A stretch of 64,000 bases of DNA from JAFGHJ01 sp964418485 (GCA_964418485.1 CAYQMH010000004.1:10972-74971); one strand, 5' to 3'; counted from the first letter of the stretch, positions 49,542 through 58,998 are shown. Translations and numbers: made by a program. Notes: generated by a model not told the origin, from the letters alone.

Positions 49542-50693
49542 ATGAATATTATTTTGTTTGAGGACAAAAAAGTAATTAATTTCTATCCTATTTCCAGGTT
49601 GCGTACGATCGATGAGATTAGAACAGGAATGTGGACACAGAAGGAGAGAGCCTTTTTAAAATTTAAAACAAAGCCATTAAGTTATTCTTTAAGAGAATAT
49701 TACGGCGATGAATTTAAAGTGAAGGGAGATGCGCTTTTTCTGAATTCGAGATTAAAAGATTTCGATTTTTTTAATAATTTGGAAAATAATACATGTGTTA
49801 TCAATAAAGATGGGGAAGTTCTCGGTTATAAAAGTAATAAGATTATTGAAGGGGATAAGTTCGATGGATTTAAAGTGGTCGTAGAAGAAATTCCGATGTA
49901 TAATTTTATATGGGATGTTATAGCCGATTTGCCCGAAAGATTAACGGCGGATTTAGTCGGTGATCCGTCTTTAGGCAAAATATCCAGTCCGGTTGGTGAC
50001 TTTGTTCATATCAGAAACAAAAAGAATGTTTATATAGGTAATAACGTTGAGCTTGGTGAGGCCGTTGTCCTCGATGCCCGGCATGCTCCTGTTTGGATTG
50101 ATGACGGTGCGGTTGTAGAAAGCCATTGTTGCATTATCGGGCCTGCTTATATAGGCAAAAAGTCAAAAGTGAAGCCGGCTAGTCTTTTGGATATTGTTTC
50201 AATTGGTGATGTTGTTAAAATTTCCGGCGAGATTGAGGGAACTATTTTTCAAGGTTATTCAAATAAACAACATTTAGGGTTCCTTGGGCATGCTTTTGTC
50301 GCCGAGTGGGTCAATTTGGGTGCCGGGACAACTAATTCTGATTTAAAAAATAATTATAGTAAAGTAAGCGTAATTTTAGAGGGAAAACGTTACGATACTG
50401 GTATGCAATTTCTTGGTACTATAATTGGAGATCACTCAAAGGCTGCAATTAATACTACTTTTAATACTGGTACAATTGTCGAACCATTTTGTAATATATT
50501 TGGAAGGGGATACCCTCCTAAATATGTACCTCCTTTTAGTTGGTGGGGAGACGACATCGAAGAATATAAGCTGGATAAGGCTATTGAGACAGCGACTATG
50601 GTTATGAAAAGAAGGGGTGTAGATTTGAGTGAGCATTATAGAAAAAAAATTGAGCAGCTTTTCATAGAAGCTAAAGACATCAGAAAAAAATAA
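49542..50693 (+). CDS. GlmU-like sugar nucleotidyltransferase/acetyltransferase
   Basis: A 383-residue protein that matches the alternative GlmU family known from Bacteroidota (TIGR03991-type). The N-terminal part (FEDKKVINFYPISRLRTIDE IRTGMW, here split) is a nucleotidyltransferase-like domain of the short form; the C-terminal half is a left-handed beta-helix with hexapeptide repeats (VVLDARHAPVWIDDGAVVES, AYIGKKSKVKPAS, GEIEGTIFQGYSNKQHLGFL). It probably makes UDP-GlcNAc from glucosamine 1-phosphate. The acetyltransferase His of classical GlmU is not easily placed. Leaderless transcription is likely. Confidence 0.82.
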   Translation: MNIILFEDKKVINFYPISRLRTIDEIRTGMWTQKERAFLKFKTKPLSYSLREYYGDEFKVKGDALFLNSRLKDFDFFNNLENNTCVINKDGEVLGYKSNKIIEGDKFDGFKVVVEEIPMYNFIWDVIADLPERLTADLVGDPSLGKISSPVGDFVHIRNKKNVYIGNNVELGEAVVLDARHAPVWIDDGAVVESHCCIIGPAYIGKKSKVKPASLLDIVSIGDVVKISGEIEGTIFQGYSNKQHLGFLGHAFVAEWVNLGAGTTNSDLKNNYSKVSVILEGKRYDTGMQFLGTIIGDHSKAAINTTFNTGTIVEPFCNIFGRGYPPKYVPPFSWWGDDIEEYKLDKAIETATMVMKRRGVDLSEHYRKKIEQLFIEAKDIRKK

Positions 50694-50724
50694 ATTAATA
50701 TTAGGTTTTTCCCTAATTCCACTA

Positions 50725-50752
50725 TTGACTTTTTCTCGTTTCTTCTTATAAT
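50725..50752 (+). promoter_or_regulatory. Promoter of the degenerate histidine-kinase-like gene
   Basis: TTGACT (50725-50730), 16-bp spacer, TATAAT (50747-50752), then 9 nt to the ATG at 50762. Confidence 0.7.
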
Positions 50753-50761
50753 AGTTATTAA

Positions 50762-51313
50762 ATGGGAAAAATGGAAAAATTTCATAAAATCGTTACAGTG
50801 GAGTTGCTTTCGACGATTGATCATAAATTGAGAGGTGTGCAGCAATTTATTGTAGCGCTCCGCGGACTAATCGAAGAAGATGTTCTTAATGATTTGGCCG
50901 AAGAAGTTGGTGAGTTGCAGGCTCTTTATGAACCTTTTCTAAAACTCCGAGATTTAGATCTGCAAGAAGTTGATTTGGGAAAGTTTTTAGGGGATAATTA
51001 TAATATGCAATCAGGGGCTTCCTGTATTGTCAAGGTGGATAAAGAAAAGCTCGATTTTGTTCTTGATTTTTTTAATGAATTTTCAGAAGGAAATTATGAA
51101 TTATCTGTTAAGCCTGCTGGCAAGGGTTGTATTGTTAGTTTGGTTTCTCCTTCGTTTTCCGAATTATCTATTGATTATTTTGACGAACTTTCTGGTGAGG
51201 TTGATCGCCTTCCGTTTTTTGCTATTAAGAAAGTACTTGGAAGAATGGGTGCCGAATTTTCTATTGAAGGAGAAGAAGTATCTATTGAATTTTTGCGTCC
51301 AGGTGAAATATAA
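50762..51313 (+). CDS. Histidine-kinase-like protein without ATP-binding motifs
   Basis: A 183-residue protein reminiscent of a histidine kinase core with no sensor. LLSTIDHKLRGVQQFIVALRG looks like a phosphoacceptor helix with a His in the place of SHELRTP, and the C-terminal half (VDKEKLDFVLDFFNEFSEGN and FFAIKKVLGRMGAEFSIEGE) follows the order of an HATPase domain, but the G-rich nucleotide loops and the N-box Asn are absent. It may be a degenerate kinase or a phosphotransfer or scaffold protein, as in Spo0B-like proteins. No response regulator is adjacent. Assignment is tentative. Confidence 0.5.
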   Translation: MGKMEKFHKIVTVELLSTIDHKLRGVQQFIVALRGLIEEDVLNDLAEEVGELQALYEPFLKLRDLDLQEVDLGKFLGDNYNMQSGASCIVKVDKEKLDFVLDFFNEFSEGNYELSVKPAGKGCIVSLVSPSFSELSIDYFDELSGEVDRLPFFAIKKVLGRMGAEFSIEGEEVSIEFLRPGEI

Positions 51314-51371
51314 GCCTGGATTTTTACTATTTCCCGGGATTTAAGATTCGTTTCTGTTTAGTGCTGGTTTG

Positions 51372-53903
51372 TTAATCTTCAGTTTCTTTTTTTAAATCGT
51401 AGAGAAAATTATGTGCTTCTTTTGGTGTCATATTATCGGGATTGATATTTTTGATTTTGTTTAGTAAGATGTTTTCTGTTTGAAAGAGTGAAGTTTGTCT
51501 TGTTTTTGGGGGATGCTTTCTCGTTACCCGGTCATCATCTCTTAAATCCGCAAGTAAATCTTTTGCACGCTCAATTACGTTATCAGGTAACCCCGCAAGT
51601 TTCGCAACTTCGATACCATAACTACGATCCGAAGAGCCCCTTTTTACGTTTCTTAAAAATATAACTTCGTCTTCGGTTTCTTTTACGGATACATTATAAT
51701 TTGCTACTGTTTTATAATATTCTTCCAATTCAGTTAATTCATGATAGTGAGTCGCAAAAAGGACCATTGGTTTTTCGGGTATTGAGTTAAGATACTCAAT
51801 TACAGACCAGGCAATAGAAAGTCCATCGTAGGTACTGGTTCCTCTGCCGACCTCGTCTAAGAGGACGAGGCTTTTACTTGTAACGTTATTTAGTATGTTT
51901 GCAGTTTCATTCATCTCGGCAAGGAAGGTAGAAACGCCTCGAGCCAGATCATCAGACGCTCCGATACGAGTGAAAATACTATCTATTATTCCTATCTCAG
52001 CGTTTTTCGCCGGTACATAAGAGCCCATTTGTGCCATTATAGTTATTAAAGCTATCTGGCGTAAATAGGTCGATTTGCCGGCCATATTAGGTCCGGTTAG
52101 AATTATTACACTTTCTTTTTCGTTTAAATCGACATTGTTTGGAATAAACTCTCCTTCTTTTAAGATTTTTTCTACTACAGGATGCCTTCCTTCTGAAATT
52201 TTAATACCCTTGTTAGTTGATATTTTAGGACGGGAGTAATTATGAGTTAAGGCAAGTTCGGTAAAGTTAGCTGTTATATCTATTACCGAAATACCAGAAG
52301 CCGTTTCCTCGAATTCATCAATATTTTGCTGTAGTTTTTTTATTAAATCTTCGAAGAGTTCTTTTTCGATTTCACTTTGTCTTTCCTCTGCCCTTAGTAT
52401 TTTTGACTCGAAATCTTTTAATTCCTCGGTTATGAATCGCTCGGAATTAATAAGGGTTTGTTTTTTTATGTAATTTTCCGGAACCCCTTTAAGTTTTGCT
52501 TTGGTAATCTCAATATAGTATCCGAAAACAGAATTATAGCCAACTTTAAGTTTATCGATTCCTGTTTCCTTTCGCTGTTTTTCTTCATATTTTAAGACCC
52601 AATTTTTACCTTCCGAGGCTATTTTTCTTATTTCGTCCAATTCTGGACTATATCCTTTTTTAAAAATACCCCCATCGCTTATTTTTACGGGAGGATCTTC
52701 TACGATCGAATTTTCTATTAAATTTATTGTTTTTCTTAAGTCCTTTATTTTTTCGACTTGATTTTTAAAAATTGGTGAATTAAGGGAAGAAATTATTTTC
52801 TTAAGTTCCTCTGCGTTGGAAAGTGACATTTTCAAAGAAATTAAATCTCGTGGAGTTGCTCTACCAGTAGATATGCGTCCTGTAATACGCTGGATATCAT
52901 AAATATCCTTGAGTTTTTCTTGGGTGTCTCTTAGGATATTTCTTTTAAAAATTAACTCTTCTATACCATCAAATCTTTTCTCTATTTCGAGTTTGTTAGT
53001 AGAGGGAAACAATAGCCATTTTTTCAGAAGGCGGCTTCCCATGGAGGTTAGGGTTTTATTTATTGTATCTAAAAGAGCTCCTTTTTGGTTTCCATTAATT
53101 TTAGTGATCAGTTCAAGATTTTTAATAGTTGCACCATCTAAGGACATGCCGTCTTTGGGATTAAAATGAGAGATTTTTTTTATGTGCTTTAATGTTGTTT
53201 TTTGATTTTCGGTTATGTAAGAAAGCAGTGCTCCAGCCGAACAGACTGCAGAAGAAGTTTCTGCGAGACCAAAAGAATCTATCTTTAAAATTCCAAAATG
53301 ATCTTTAATAAGTTCTAAAGCGAAATCTATGTCAAATCTATATGGTTCAATTTTTGTAATAGGAATAGTGTCCGGTAATTCTGTTTGCATTCCTTCAGGT
53401 ATAATTAATTCTTTAGGGGATAGCCGGTTTAATTCATCAATCAAATTTTTTATTTCGCCAGCTTGAAATTCTCCGGTAGAAATATCGGAAAAAGCAAAGC
53501 CATAAGTATTTTCATCCTTTATAACAGCTGCGAGGTAATTGTTGTCTGTTTCTTTTAACAAAGAAGGTCTCATTACAGTTCCCGATGTTATAACTTCAAC
53601 GACTTCTCTTTCTACCAAACCTTTGGATGCTTTTGGATCTTCTATTTGTTCGCAAATTGCTACTTTTTTTCCTGAACGTACAAGTTTTTCGATATAAGAA
53701 TCAGCCGCTTTAATGGGGATACCCGCTAGTGGAACTCTGACGTCTTTACCCATGGGTTTAGATGTTAAAGTGATATTGAGAGTTTCGGAAGCGGTTTTTG
53801 CGTCTTCATAAAACGTTTCATAAAAATCGCCTATATGAAATAGTAAAACTGAATCTTGGTATTTTTTCTTGATTTTTAAGTACTGTTTAAGGATTGGAGT
53901 CAA
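51372..53903 (-). CDS. mutS: DNA mismatch repair protein MutS
   Basis: An 843-residue mismatch-recognition ATPase. The mismatch-binding Phe-x-Glu is in HIGDFYETFYEDA near the N-terminus, the lever and clamp are coiled coils in the middle, and the ATPase domain has Walker A GPNMAGKSTYLRQI, the ARGVSTFLAEMNETANIL segment, LVLLDEVGRGTSTYDGLSI and ATHYHELTEL. The C-terminal helix-turn-helix tail is shorter than in E. coli MutS. The start overlaps the upstream SPOR gene by 17 bp; it is the last gene of the operon starting at mtaB. Confidence 0.96.
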   Translation of the reverse strand: MTPILKQYLKIKKKYQDSVLLFHIGDFYETFYEDAKTASETLNITLTSKPMGKDVRVPLAGIPIKAADSYIEKLVRSGKKVAICEQIEDPKASKGLVEREVVEVITSGTVMRPSLLKETDNNYLAAVIKDENTYGFAFSDISTGEFQAGEIKNLIDELNRLSPKELIIPEGMQTELPDTIPITKIEPYRFDIDFALELIKDHFGILKIDSFGLAETSSAVCSAGALLSYITENQKTTLKHIKKISHFNPKDGMSLDGATIKNLELITKINGNQKGALLDTINKTLTSMGSRLLKKWLLFPSTNKLEIEKRFDGIEELIFKRNILRDTQEKLKDIYDIQRITGRISTGRATPRDLISLKMSLSNAEELKKIISSLNSPIFKNQVEKIKDLRKTINLIENSIVEDPPVKISDGGIFKKGYSPELDEIRKIASEGKNWVLKYEEKQRKETGIDKLKVGYNSVFGYYIEITKAKLKGVPENYIKKQTLINSERFITEELKDFESKILRAEERQSEIEKELFEDLIKKLQQNIDEFEETASGISVIDITANFTELALTHNYSRPKISTNKGIKISEGRHPVVEKILKEGEFIPNNVDLNEKESVIILTGPNMAGKSTYLRQIALITIMAQMGSYVPAKNAEIGIIDSIFTRIGASDDLARGVSTFLAEMNETANILNNVTSKSLVLLDEVGRGTSTYDGLSIAWSVIEYLNSIPEKPMVLFATHYHELTELEEYYKTVANYNVSVKETEDEVIFLRNVKRGSSDRSYGIEVAKLAGLPDNVIERAKDLLADLRDDDRVTRKHPPKTRQTSLFQTENILLNKIKNINPDNMTPKEAHNFLYDLKKETED

Positions 53904-54552
53904 AAGTTATGAAACCGTGGAAACCCTTATTTTTGATTTTTTCTAAGTGTTCTTCCGCCTCTATTCTTGTGTCGAACTTTCCGGAAAATATTTTCGAGTA
54001 TGAACCTGCTTTCTTTATAAAGTATTCTACATTATTTTCTTTAAGCTTTCCCACAAAGTACTCCAGCCATTTTTCGTCTTCGTATGCTCCAAGCTGAATA
54101 GAGTAAAACCCTTGCTCTTTTTTTTCTTGCACTTGTTGGATAGTCTTTTCCGGTTTAATATTTTTTTCTTCTGGTGCAGTTTTTTTTTCGTCAGTAACGG
54201 AAAATATATTTTTGTTTTTTTCTTTTATCTCCTTAACTTTAGTTGAGTCGCCAACATTTTTGTAGCATAATTCTAACCAGTAACATGTTTTTGAATAAAG
54301 AGTAGATTTGGGTCCTCTTTTATATATAAGTTCAAAATGGGAGATCGTTTTATCGAAATCTCCTAAAATGTAGTAAAGCATTCCTATTCTAAAAAGAGAG
54401 GAATCTGCGTGAGGAGTATTCGGTGCTTCCTTTATTATTTGCCTGTAATATTCAACTGCTTCGAGTGGATTTTTTATTTTTACAGCCTTTTGATATTTTT
54501 CTTTAGTCGAAGCTTCAACATTTATGAGTATAAGTAAAATAGAAAATATCAT
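53887..54552 (-). CDS. TPR and SPOR domain exported protein
   Basis: A 221-residue protein with a short signal sequence (MIFSILLILINVEAS), a TPR-like N-terminal half (KTISHFELIYKRGP, SKTCYWLELCYKNVGD) and a C-terminal SPOR domain (YSIQLGAYEDEKWLEYFVGK through AEEHLEKIKNKGFHGFITF). SPOR domains bind denuded peptidoglycan at division sites, and TPR-SPOR combinations are found in division and envelope proteins. It lies between lapB and mutS in a minus-strand operon. Confidence 0.82.
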   Translation of the reverse strand: MIFSILLILINVEASTKEKYQKAVKIKNPLEAVEYYRQIIKEAPNTPHADSSLFRIGMLYYILGDFDKTISHFELIYKRGPKSTLYSKTCYWLELCYKNVGDSTKVKEIKEKNKNIFSVTDEKKTAPEEKNIKPEKTIQQVQEKKEQGFYSIQLGAYEDEKWLEYFVGKLKENNVEYFIKKAGSYSKIFSGKFDTRIEAEEHLEKIKNKGFHGFITFDSNP

Positions 54553-54563
54553 AGGCTAAGTAT

Positions 54564-55682
54564 TTAATATCTTATATGTTTGATAGTACCGAAAGAGCCG
54601 CAACTATTACATTTCCAGCTAAATTCTTCAGTTTCGTTACTACATTTAGAACATTTAAATAATTTTCTTTTATCCATCATGGTTTTGATTTTTGTAAGAT
54701 ACTCGGAAACCATTTTATCGTCTATATCATTGGAAATAATAGCTATTGACAGGAGAATATTGTAATTATTCAAATTGAAGTTTTTTAAAGACTCTTCGAG
54801 AATTTCCTTTGCTTTTGCTATTTGGCCTCTTTTTTTAAGTATTGAGATATAGGACGCGAGTATATATATATTATCAGGATTTTTTTCAAATTTGCTTTTT
54901 AAATAAGGTTCAAGAACCCCGAATTGTCCTTCTTCGAACATGTATTCTTCAAGTAAAGGAAGATATAAATGCGCTTTGCCCGGATCGATAGATATACTCT
55001 TTTTAATATATTCAAGTCCCTCGCTCTCATCTCCTTCAGAGATCAAAAGTTTTCCGTGTAAATAATAGGCGTATGATATATTTCCTTTTTCTCCGATTGA
55101 AATGAATTTATTCGTTTTTTTATTATCCTTTTTTAAAACTTCACAAGCGAGGTAAGTCGCATAGTGAGCAAGCTTCTCTGTATCGAAAGCTTTTTTGGCA
55201 ACGTTGAATGCTTTATCCCATTTTTTCAATTTTTCGTAAATATCCATCAATTTGTTTGATAATATTGGATTTTGAGGATTTTTGTGGTAGAGAGTTTCTA
55301 ATATCGGGAGAGCTTTTGCCCAGTCTTTATTTTTTAAATAATCTTCCGCCAGAGATTCTTTTAGCTTGTTTTTTTGCTCCTTGTCGAGAAGGGGATTTAC
55401 GAGGAGATTCTTATGAATCTTTATTGCTTTTTTTACTTCACCTTTTTCTCTTAACAGAGTTCCGATATAAAGATAGCTTTCAGTATCCGAAGGATCTCTC
55501 TCCACTACATCTCGAAACAATTCTATTGCTTTATCTTTTTTTCCTTCAATCATCGCTTCAAGTCCTTTTAGGTAGGAAGTACGCTGGCCACGGCACTTGA
55601 TTTTTTCCGACATTCTGGAGAATATCGTTAAGCCTAACCAGATAAGTACAAAAAAAAGAACGAGATATACTAACAAGTTCAT
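54564..55682 (-). CDS. lapB: LapB (YciM)-like TPR protein with zinc ribbon
   Basis: A 372-residue protein with one N-terminal membrane anchor (LVYLVLFFVLIWLGLTIF), TPR units (for example MIEGKKDKAIELFRDVVERD and YLKNKDWAKALPIL) and a C-terminal rubredoxin-like zinc ribbon with Cys pairs in CSKCSNETEEFSWKCNSCG. LapB regulates lipopolysaccharide synthesis by targeting LpxC to FtsH in Enterobacteria. Immediate overlap with an upstream LapA-like gene (4 nt) supports the assignment. Whether this organism makes lipopolysaccharide in the same manner is inferred. Confidence 0.82.
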   Translation of the reverse strand: MNLLVYLVLFFVLIWLGLTIFSRMSEKIKCRGQRTSYLKGLEAMIEGKKDKAIELFRDVVERDPSDTESYLYIGTLLREKGEVKKAIKIHKNLLVNPLLDKEQKNKLKESLAEDYLKNKDWAKALPILETLYHKNPQNPILSNKLMDIYEKLKKWDKAFNVAKKAFDTEKLAHYATYLACEVLKKDNKKTNKFISIGEKGNISYAYYLHGKLLISEGDESEGLEYIKKSISIDPGKAHLYLPLLEEYMFEEGQFGVLEPYLKSKFEKNPDNIYILASYISILKKRGQIAKAKEILEESLKNFNLNNYNILLSIAIISNDIDDKMVSEYLTKIKTMMDKRKLFKCSKCSNETEEFSWKCNSCGSFGTIKHIRY

Positions 55683-56041
55683 CCGATAGTTTCCTCCTCT
55701 TCATCTTCACCTTCATCTGTTAGCAGTATTTCTTCGGGTTTTTCTTCCTCTTCTTCTTCAAAAGGTAGATTCTTTAGCGCTTTTATTTCTTTTTGCAAAT
55801 TTATATTTTCCTTTGTTATTTCTCTCATTTGCAATTTCATTTTTATAGTGTTTACGCCCGATATAATTATTGTAAGAATAAATCCAATCAGTATAGATTC
55901 AATTACCAGCAAGGTTAAGGGGATATCTTCAAAATGCCATTTCAAAAGGTAAAAATTGACTAAAGTGTTTCCGTTTTGACTACCAATGATAATTCCGAAA
56001 ATAAGTAGTATACCTAAAATTACCGATATTATCAAAGTCAT
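55679..56041 (-). CDS. lapA: LapA-like (DUF1049) membrane protein
   Basis: A 120-residue protein with two membrane segments (about residues 2-20 and 44-65) in the LapA/DUF1049 arrangement, followed by a coiled coil and a long acidic tail. The ATG at 56041 follows AAGGAGG and overlaps the miaB stop by 4 nt. A lapA-lapB pair is a widely conserved arrangement. A second, shorter LapA-like protein is encoded at 58624-58848, upstream of the same operon. Confidence 0.82.
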   Translation of the reverse strand: MTLIISVILGILLIFGIIIGSQNGNTLVNFYLLKWHFEDIPLTLLVIESILIGFILTIIISGVNTIKMKLQMREITKENINLQKEIKALKNLPFEEEEEEKPEEILLTDEGEDEEEETIG

Positions 56042-57333
56042 GTATATGCCTCCTTTTTTATTCTCCCTACAGGTACCCAACCGTTAATTTTATATATCTT
56101 GATGATATATTCAAATCCTATTTTAGCAACCCCGGAAAGTGCGATTATTTTTCCGTTTTTAGCTTTTCCTATTTTTTGACCTTTCTTTCCATTTTTAATA
56201 ATTAAAACCGAAATTTCTCTTCCCAATAATTCTTTTGCCTTTTCTCCCGTAATTTTATTCTGAGTAGATATTAAAAGCTGCAAACGTCGCTTCTTTACTG
56301 AATTTTCTATTTGATTGTTAAAAAGGGTGGCAAGGGTGCCTTCTCTTTCGGAATAAGCGAACATGTAAGCCTGGTCAAAACGGATTGTTTTAACTACGTT
56401 CAAAGTTTCTTTGAAATCTTCTTCTGTTTCCCCCGGAAAACCGACAATTATATCTGTGGTAAGTGTCAGGTCGGGCATAAATGAGCGCGCTTTTTTTGTC
56501 AAATTTATATAGTAGTTCTTAGTATATCTGCGTATCATTTTCTTGAGTATTTTATCGGAGCCGGACTGTATGGGAAGATGAAGATATTTGGCGATAATAG
56601 GAGACTGCGCCATAACGGGGAATAAGTTATCCGGTAAATCGGCAGGATGAGAAGTCAAAAAACTTAAGAGTTTTAATCCTTTAATTTTACTTACTTTTTT
56701 TAAAACGTCAGGAAAATTTAAACCTTTATAAGAGTAGGCATTTATGTTTTGTCCCAGAAGAGTGATATCATTAGCTCCTTCATTTACGAGTTTTTCGGCT
56801 TCTTCCAGGATATCCTCTATGGGGCGGCATCTTAATCTGTTCCGCAGGTATGGAACGATACAGTACGAACAAAAGTTGTCGCAACCTCTCGTAATAGAGA
56901 GATATGCACTTGTTTCGCGTGCTTGCGTAAATATATCAGAATAATGTTCTCCTGATTTTTCAGGCAAAACCCCGGTATTTTTTGTCTTGATAGCTTGGGT
57001 AAGAAATCTATAAGAATTGGGAGGAGCGATAAAATCAACAACAGGATGATTCATAAGTTCTTTATTATGTTTGGCTACACAGCCAAGGACATAGACTGAG
57101 ATATCGGGTTTTTCTTTTTTTAATCCTTGTAAGGAATTCAATCTTCCAAGGATCCTTTCTTCCGCATTTTCTCTTACTGCGCAGGTATTAAAAAATACGT
57201 GATCTGCTTCTTCCGGCGTAGTGACTTCTTCGAAATTTTCTTTCAATAAAAGGTTTTTGACCATTTCGGAATCGTATTTATTCATCTGACACCCATAGGT
57301 GCGTATATAGAATTTATTCTTTTGTTTCTCCAT
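56038..57333 (-). CDS. miaB: tRNA-2-methylthio-N6-dimethylallyladenosine synthase
   Basis: A 431-residue radical SAM methylthiotransferase acting on A37 of tRNAs reading UNN codons. It has the N-terminal MTTase Cys set (IRTYGCQMNKYDSE, VFFNTCAVRENAEE and YVLGCVAK), the radical SAM cluster CDNFCSYC and a C-terminal TRAM domain. The start overlaps mtaB by 20 bp, giving two methylthiotransferase genes in tandem. Its 3' end overlaps lapA. Confidence 0.94.
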   Translation of the reverse strand: MEKQKNKFYIRTYGCQMNKYDSEMVKNLLLKENFEEVTTPEEADHVFFNTCAVRENAEERILGRLNSLQGLKKEKPDISVYVLGCVAKHNKELMNHPVVDFIAPPNSYRFLTQAIKTKNTGVLPEKSGEHYSDIFTQARETSAYLSITRGCDNFCSYCIVPYLRNRLRCRPIEDILEEAEKLVNEGANDITLLGQNINAYSYKGLNFPDVLKKVSKIKGLKLLSFLTSHPADLPDNLFPVMAQSPIIAKYLHLPIQSGSDKILKKMIRRYTKNYYINLTKKARSFMPDLTLTTDIIVGFPGETEEDFKETLNVVKTIRFDQAYMFAYSEREGTLATLFNNQIENSVKKRRLQLLISTQNKITGEKAKELLGREISVLIIKNGKKGQKIGKAKNGKIIALSGVAKIGFEYIIKIYKINGWVPVGRIKKEAYT

Positions 57334-58492
57334 AAACCAAACCTTTTTCGAATTTTAGAAGTTTTATCGGAACGATACCTTTTTTCTTACCGTTTTCAGG
57401 AAAGTGTACTTTTATGTAATTAGGGGTTATTCCTGTTAAGTGTTTTTCATCTAACTCACTGGTTCCCTCGATTATTACTTTAAAAGTTCTTCCGAGATTT
57501 TCAGATACGAATTTTGCTCTCTGGGATTCCCCGAGTTTTTTAAGCCTGATTGCTCTTTCTTTCCGCACGGAATCTTTTACCTCATTGGGGTAAAGATTTG
57601 CTAGAGTGTAAGGTCTCTCGGAATATCTGAAAATATGAAGATGGCTAAAGCCTGCTTCTTTTACAAGGTTCTCCGTATCCGTAAAATCTTCTTCGATTTC
57701 TCCGGGAAATCCCACTATAAAGTCTCCGGCTATCCGAATATCTTTTCTTATTTCTCTCAATTTTTTAGAAATCATAAGTGTTTTCTCTCTTGTATATTTT
57801 CTTTGCATTCTTTTAAGGATTTTATTACTTCCGGATTGCTGGGATAGATGCACGTACGGCATAAGATTTTCGTTTTCGAAGAGTTTGATGAATTCATCAT
57901 CCAGATAGTTAGGCATCAGAGAAGTTAAACGGATTCTGATATTAAAACGCAGGAGTTCCTTTAGAAGTTCTTTTAAGCCTTTATTTTTGTGCCGGTAGTT
58001 TCCGATATGAATACCCGTTATAATTACTTCCTTGTACCCATTATCTATAAGTTTTTCGATATTTTCAATAATTTTATCTTCCGGTATCGAATAGCTCTCT
58101 CCTCTCGCGTAAGGTACTATACAGTAAGCGCAGAAGTTATTGCATCCGAACTGGATAGGAAGGTAAGGCCGGGATCTGCTACTTGTGGTTTCGAATTCTT
58201 TATCTGTCAGGCTATTTTCATCGCATTCATATTTTTCTTCAAATTCGTCCGGAAAGAGTTTAGCCTGACAACCAAGAATTTTTACTTCTTTAGCGTTTCT
58301 TTTTGCTTTTCTATAGAGCTTTCTACTTTCCGACCCTGCTCTCGCAGTAACAGCGCAGGTGTTTATATAGGCAATGTCGGGGTTCTCATTGATTGAGACC
58401 ACCTTATTACCTTCTTTAATATGTTTTTGTTTTAAACAATTGGTATAAAATTGATTGATTTTACACCCTAATGTGTCAAAAGATACTTTCAT
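57314..58492 (-). CDS. mtaB: tRNA (t6A37)-C2 methylthiotransferase
   Basis: A 392-residue radical SAM methylthiotransferase of the MtaB group, converting t6A37 to ms2t6A37. It starts KVSFDTLGCKINQ, has NTCAVTARAGSES and LGCQAKLFPDEF for the second Fe-S cluster, and the radical SAM CNNFCAYC. MtaB proteins otherwise resemble MiaB, which follows. The promoter ends 6 nt before the ATG (leaderless), and the gene heads an operon of six genes. Confidence 0.9.
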   Translation of the reverse strand: MKVSFDTLGCKINQFYTNCLKQKHIKEGNKVVSINENPDIAYINTCAVTARAGSESRKLYRKAKRNAKEVKILGCQAKLFPDEFEEKYECDENSLTDKEFETTSSRSRPYLPIQFGCNNFCAYCIVPYARGESYSIPEDKIIENIEKLIDNGYKEVIITGIHIGNYRHKNKGLKELLKELLRFNIRIRLTSLMPNYLDDEFIKLFENENLMPYVHLSQQSGSNKILKRMQRKYTREKTLMISKKLREIRKDIRIAGDFIVGFPGEIEEDFTDTENLVKEAGFSHLHIFRYSERPYTLANLYPNEVKDSVRKERAIRLKKLGESQRAKFVSENLGRTFKVIIEGTSELDEKHLTGITPNYIKVHFPENGKKKGIVPIKLLKFEKGLVYGETKE

Positions 58493-58498
58493 AGCAAC

Positions 58499-58526
58499 AA
58501 TTTAGATGAATATGGTTACTTGTCAA
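58499..58526 (-). promoter_or_regulatory. Promoter of the mtaB-mutS operon
   Basis: On the minus strand, TTGACA (58526-58521), 16-bp spacer, TAAATT (58504-58499), then 6 nt to the mtaB ATG. Confidence 0.7.
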
Positions 58527-58554
58527 TCCCGCCACATCCCATGGGAATTTTTTA

Positions 58555-58620
58555 ACCACGAAACACACTAAATACACGAAAAATTTGTTGTGATTTTTTA
58601 CAAATAAAAACTAAAACCTG
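58555..58620. repeat. Intergenic CACGAAA-type 9-bp repeat
   Basis: CACGAAACA CACTAAATA CACGAAAAA (58557-58583), three 9-bp units of a CACxAAA variant. Units of the same type in reverse orientation occur at 12955-13022. Confidence 0.6.
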
Positions 58621-58623
58621 AGT

Positions 58624-58848
58624 TTAATCTTCCTCCTTTTTTTCTAATTTCTTTGGTAGGACTTTTTTCCGTCCCTCTACAAGTAAGCCGGCAACGAAAC
58701 CGATTATAAGGCTGACAAGTATTATTACTATCTGTGAAACCTGAAACGTTTTAAAGAAAAATCTTAATTCCGTTGTTCCTGCATTATTCCATATAAGAAT
58801 TGTAACAAGTATTAACAATATAGCCCATATAGTGAGTTTTATTTTCAC
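58624..58848 (-). CDS. LapA-like (DUF1049) small membrane protein, second copy
   Basis: A 74-residue protein with two hydrophobic segments (residues 4-22 and 40-62) and a basic end (GRKKVLPKKLEKKEED). It follows the DUF1049 pattern with a WNNAGTTELRFFF segment between the helices. GGAGG precedes the ATG. It lies alone, upstream of the mtaB operon that contains the main lapA. Confidence 0.7.
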   Translation of the reverse strand: MKIKLTIWAILLILVTILIWNNAGTTELRFFFKTFQVSQIVIILVSLIIGFVAGLLVEGRKKVLPKKLEKKEED

Positions 58849-58907
58849 AGAAACCTCCTGGTTTTGTTAATGGTAGCGGAGATGATATAAAAAGTCAAGG
58901 GGATAAA

Positions 58908-58982
58908 CGGGACCGACGAGATTCGAACTCGCGACCTCTGGCTTGACAGGCCAGCGTTCTATCCAGGCTGAACTACGGCCCC
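58908..58982 (-). tRNA. tRNA-Asp (GTC)
   Basis: A full cloverleaf on the minus strand: acceptor 5' GGGGCCG with 3' CGGTCCC and discriminator G, D-arm with AGCCTGG, anticodon stem CTGGC/GCCAG around loop CTGTCAA, so anticodon GTC, then T-arm GAGTTCGAATCTC. The CCA end is not encoded. Confidence 0.96.
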
Positions 58983-58998
58983 AGTAATATCGGAAGTA

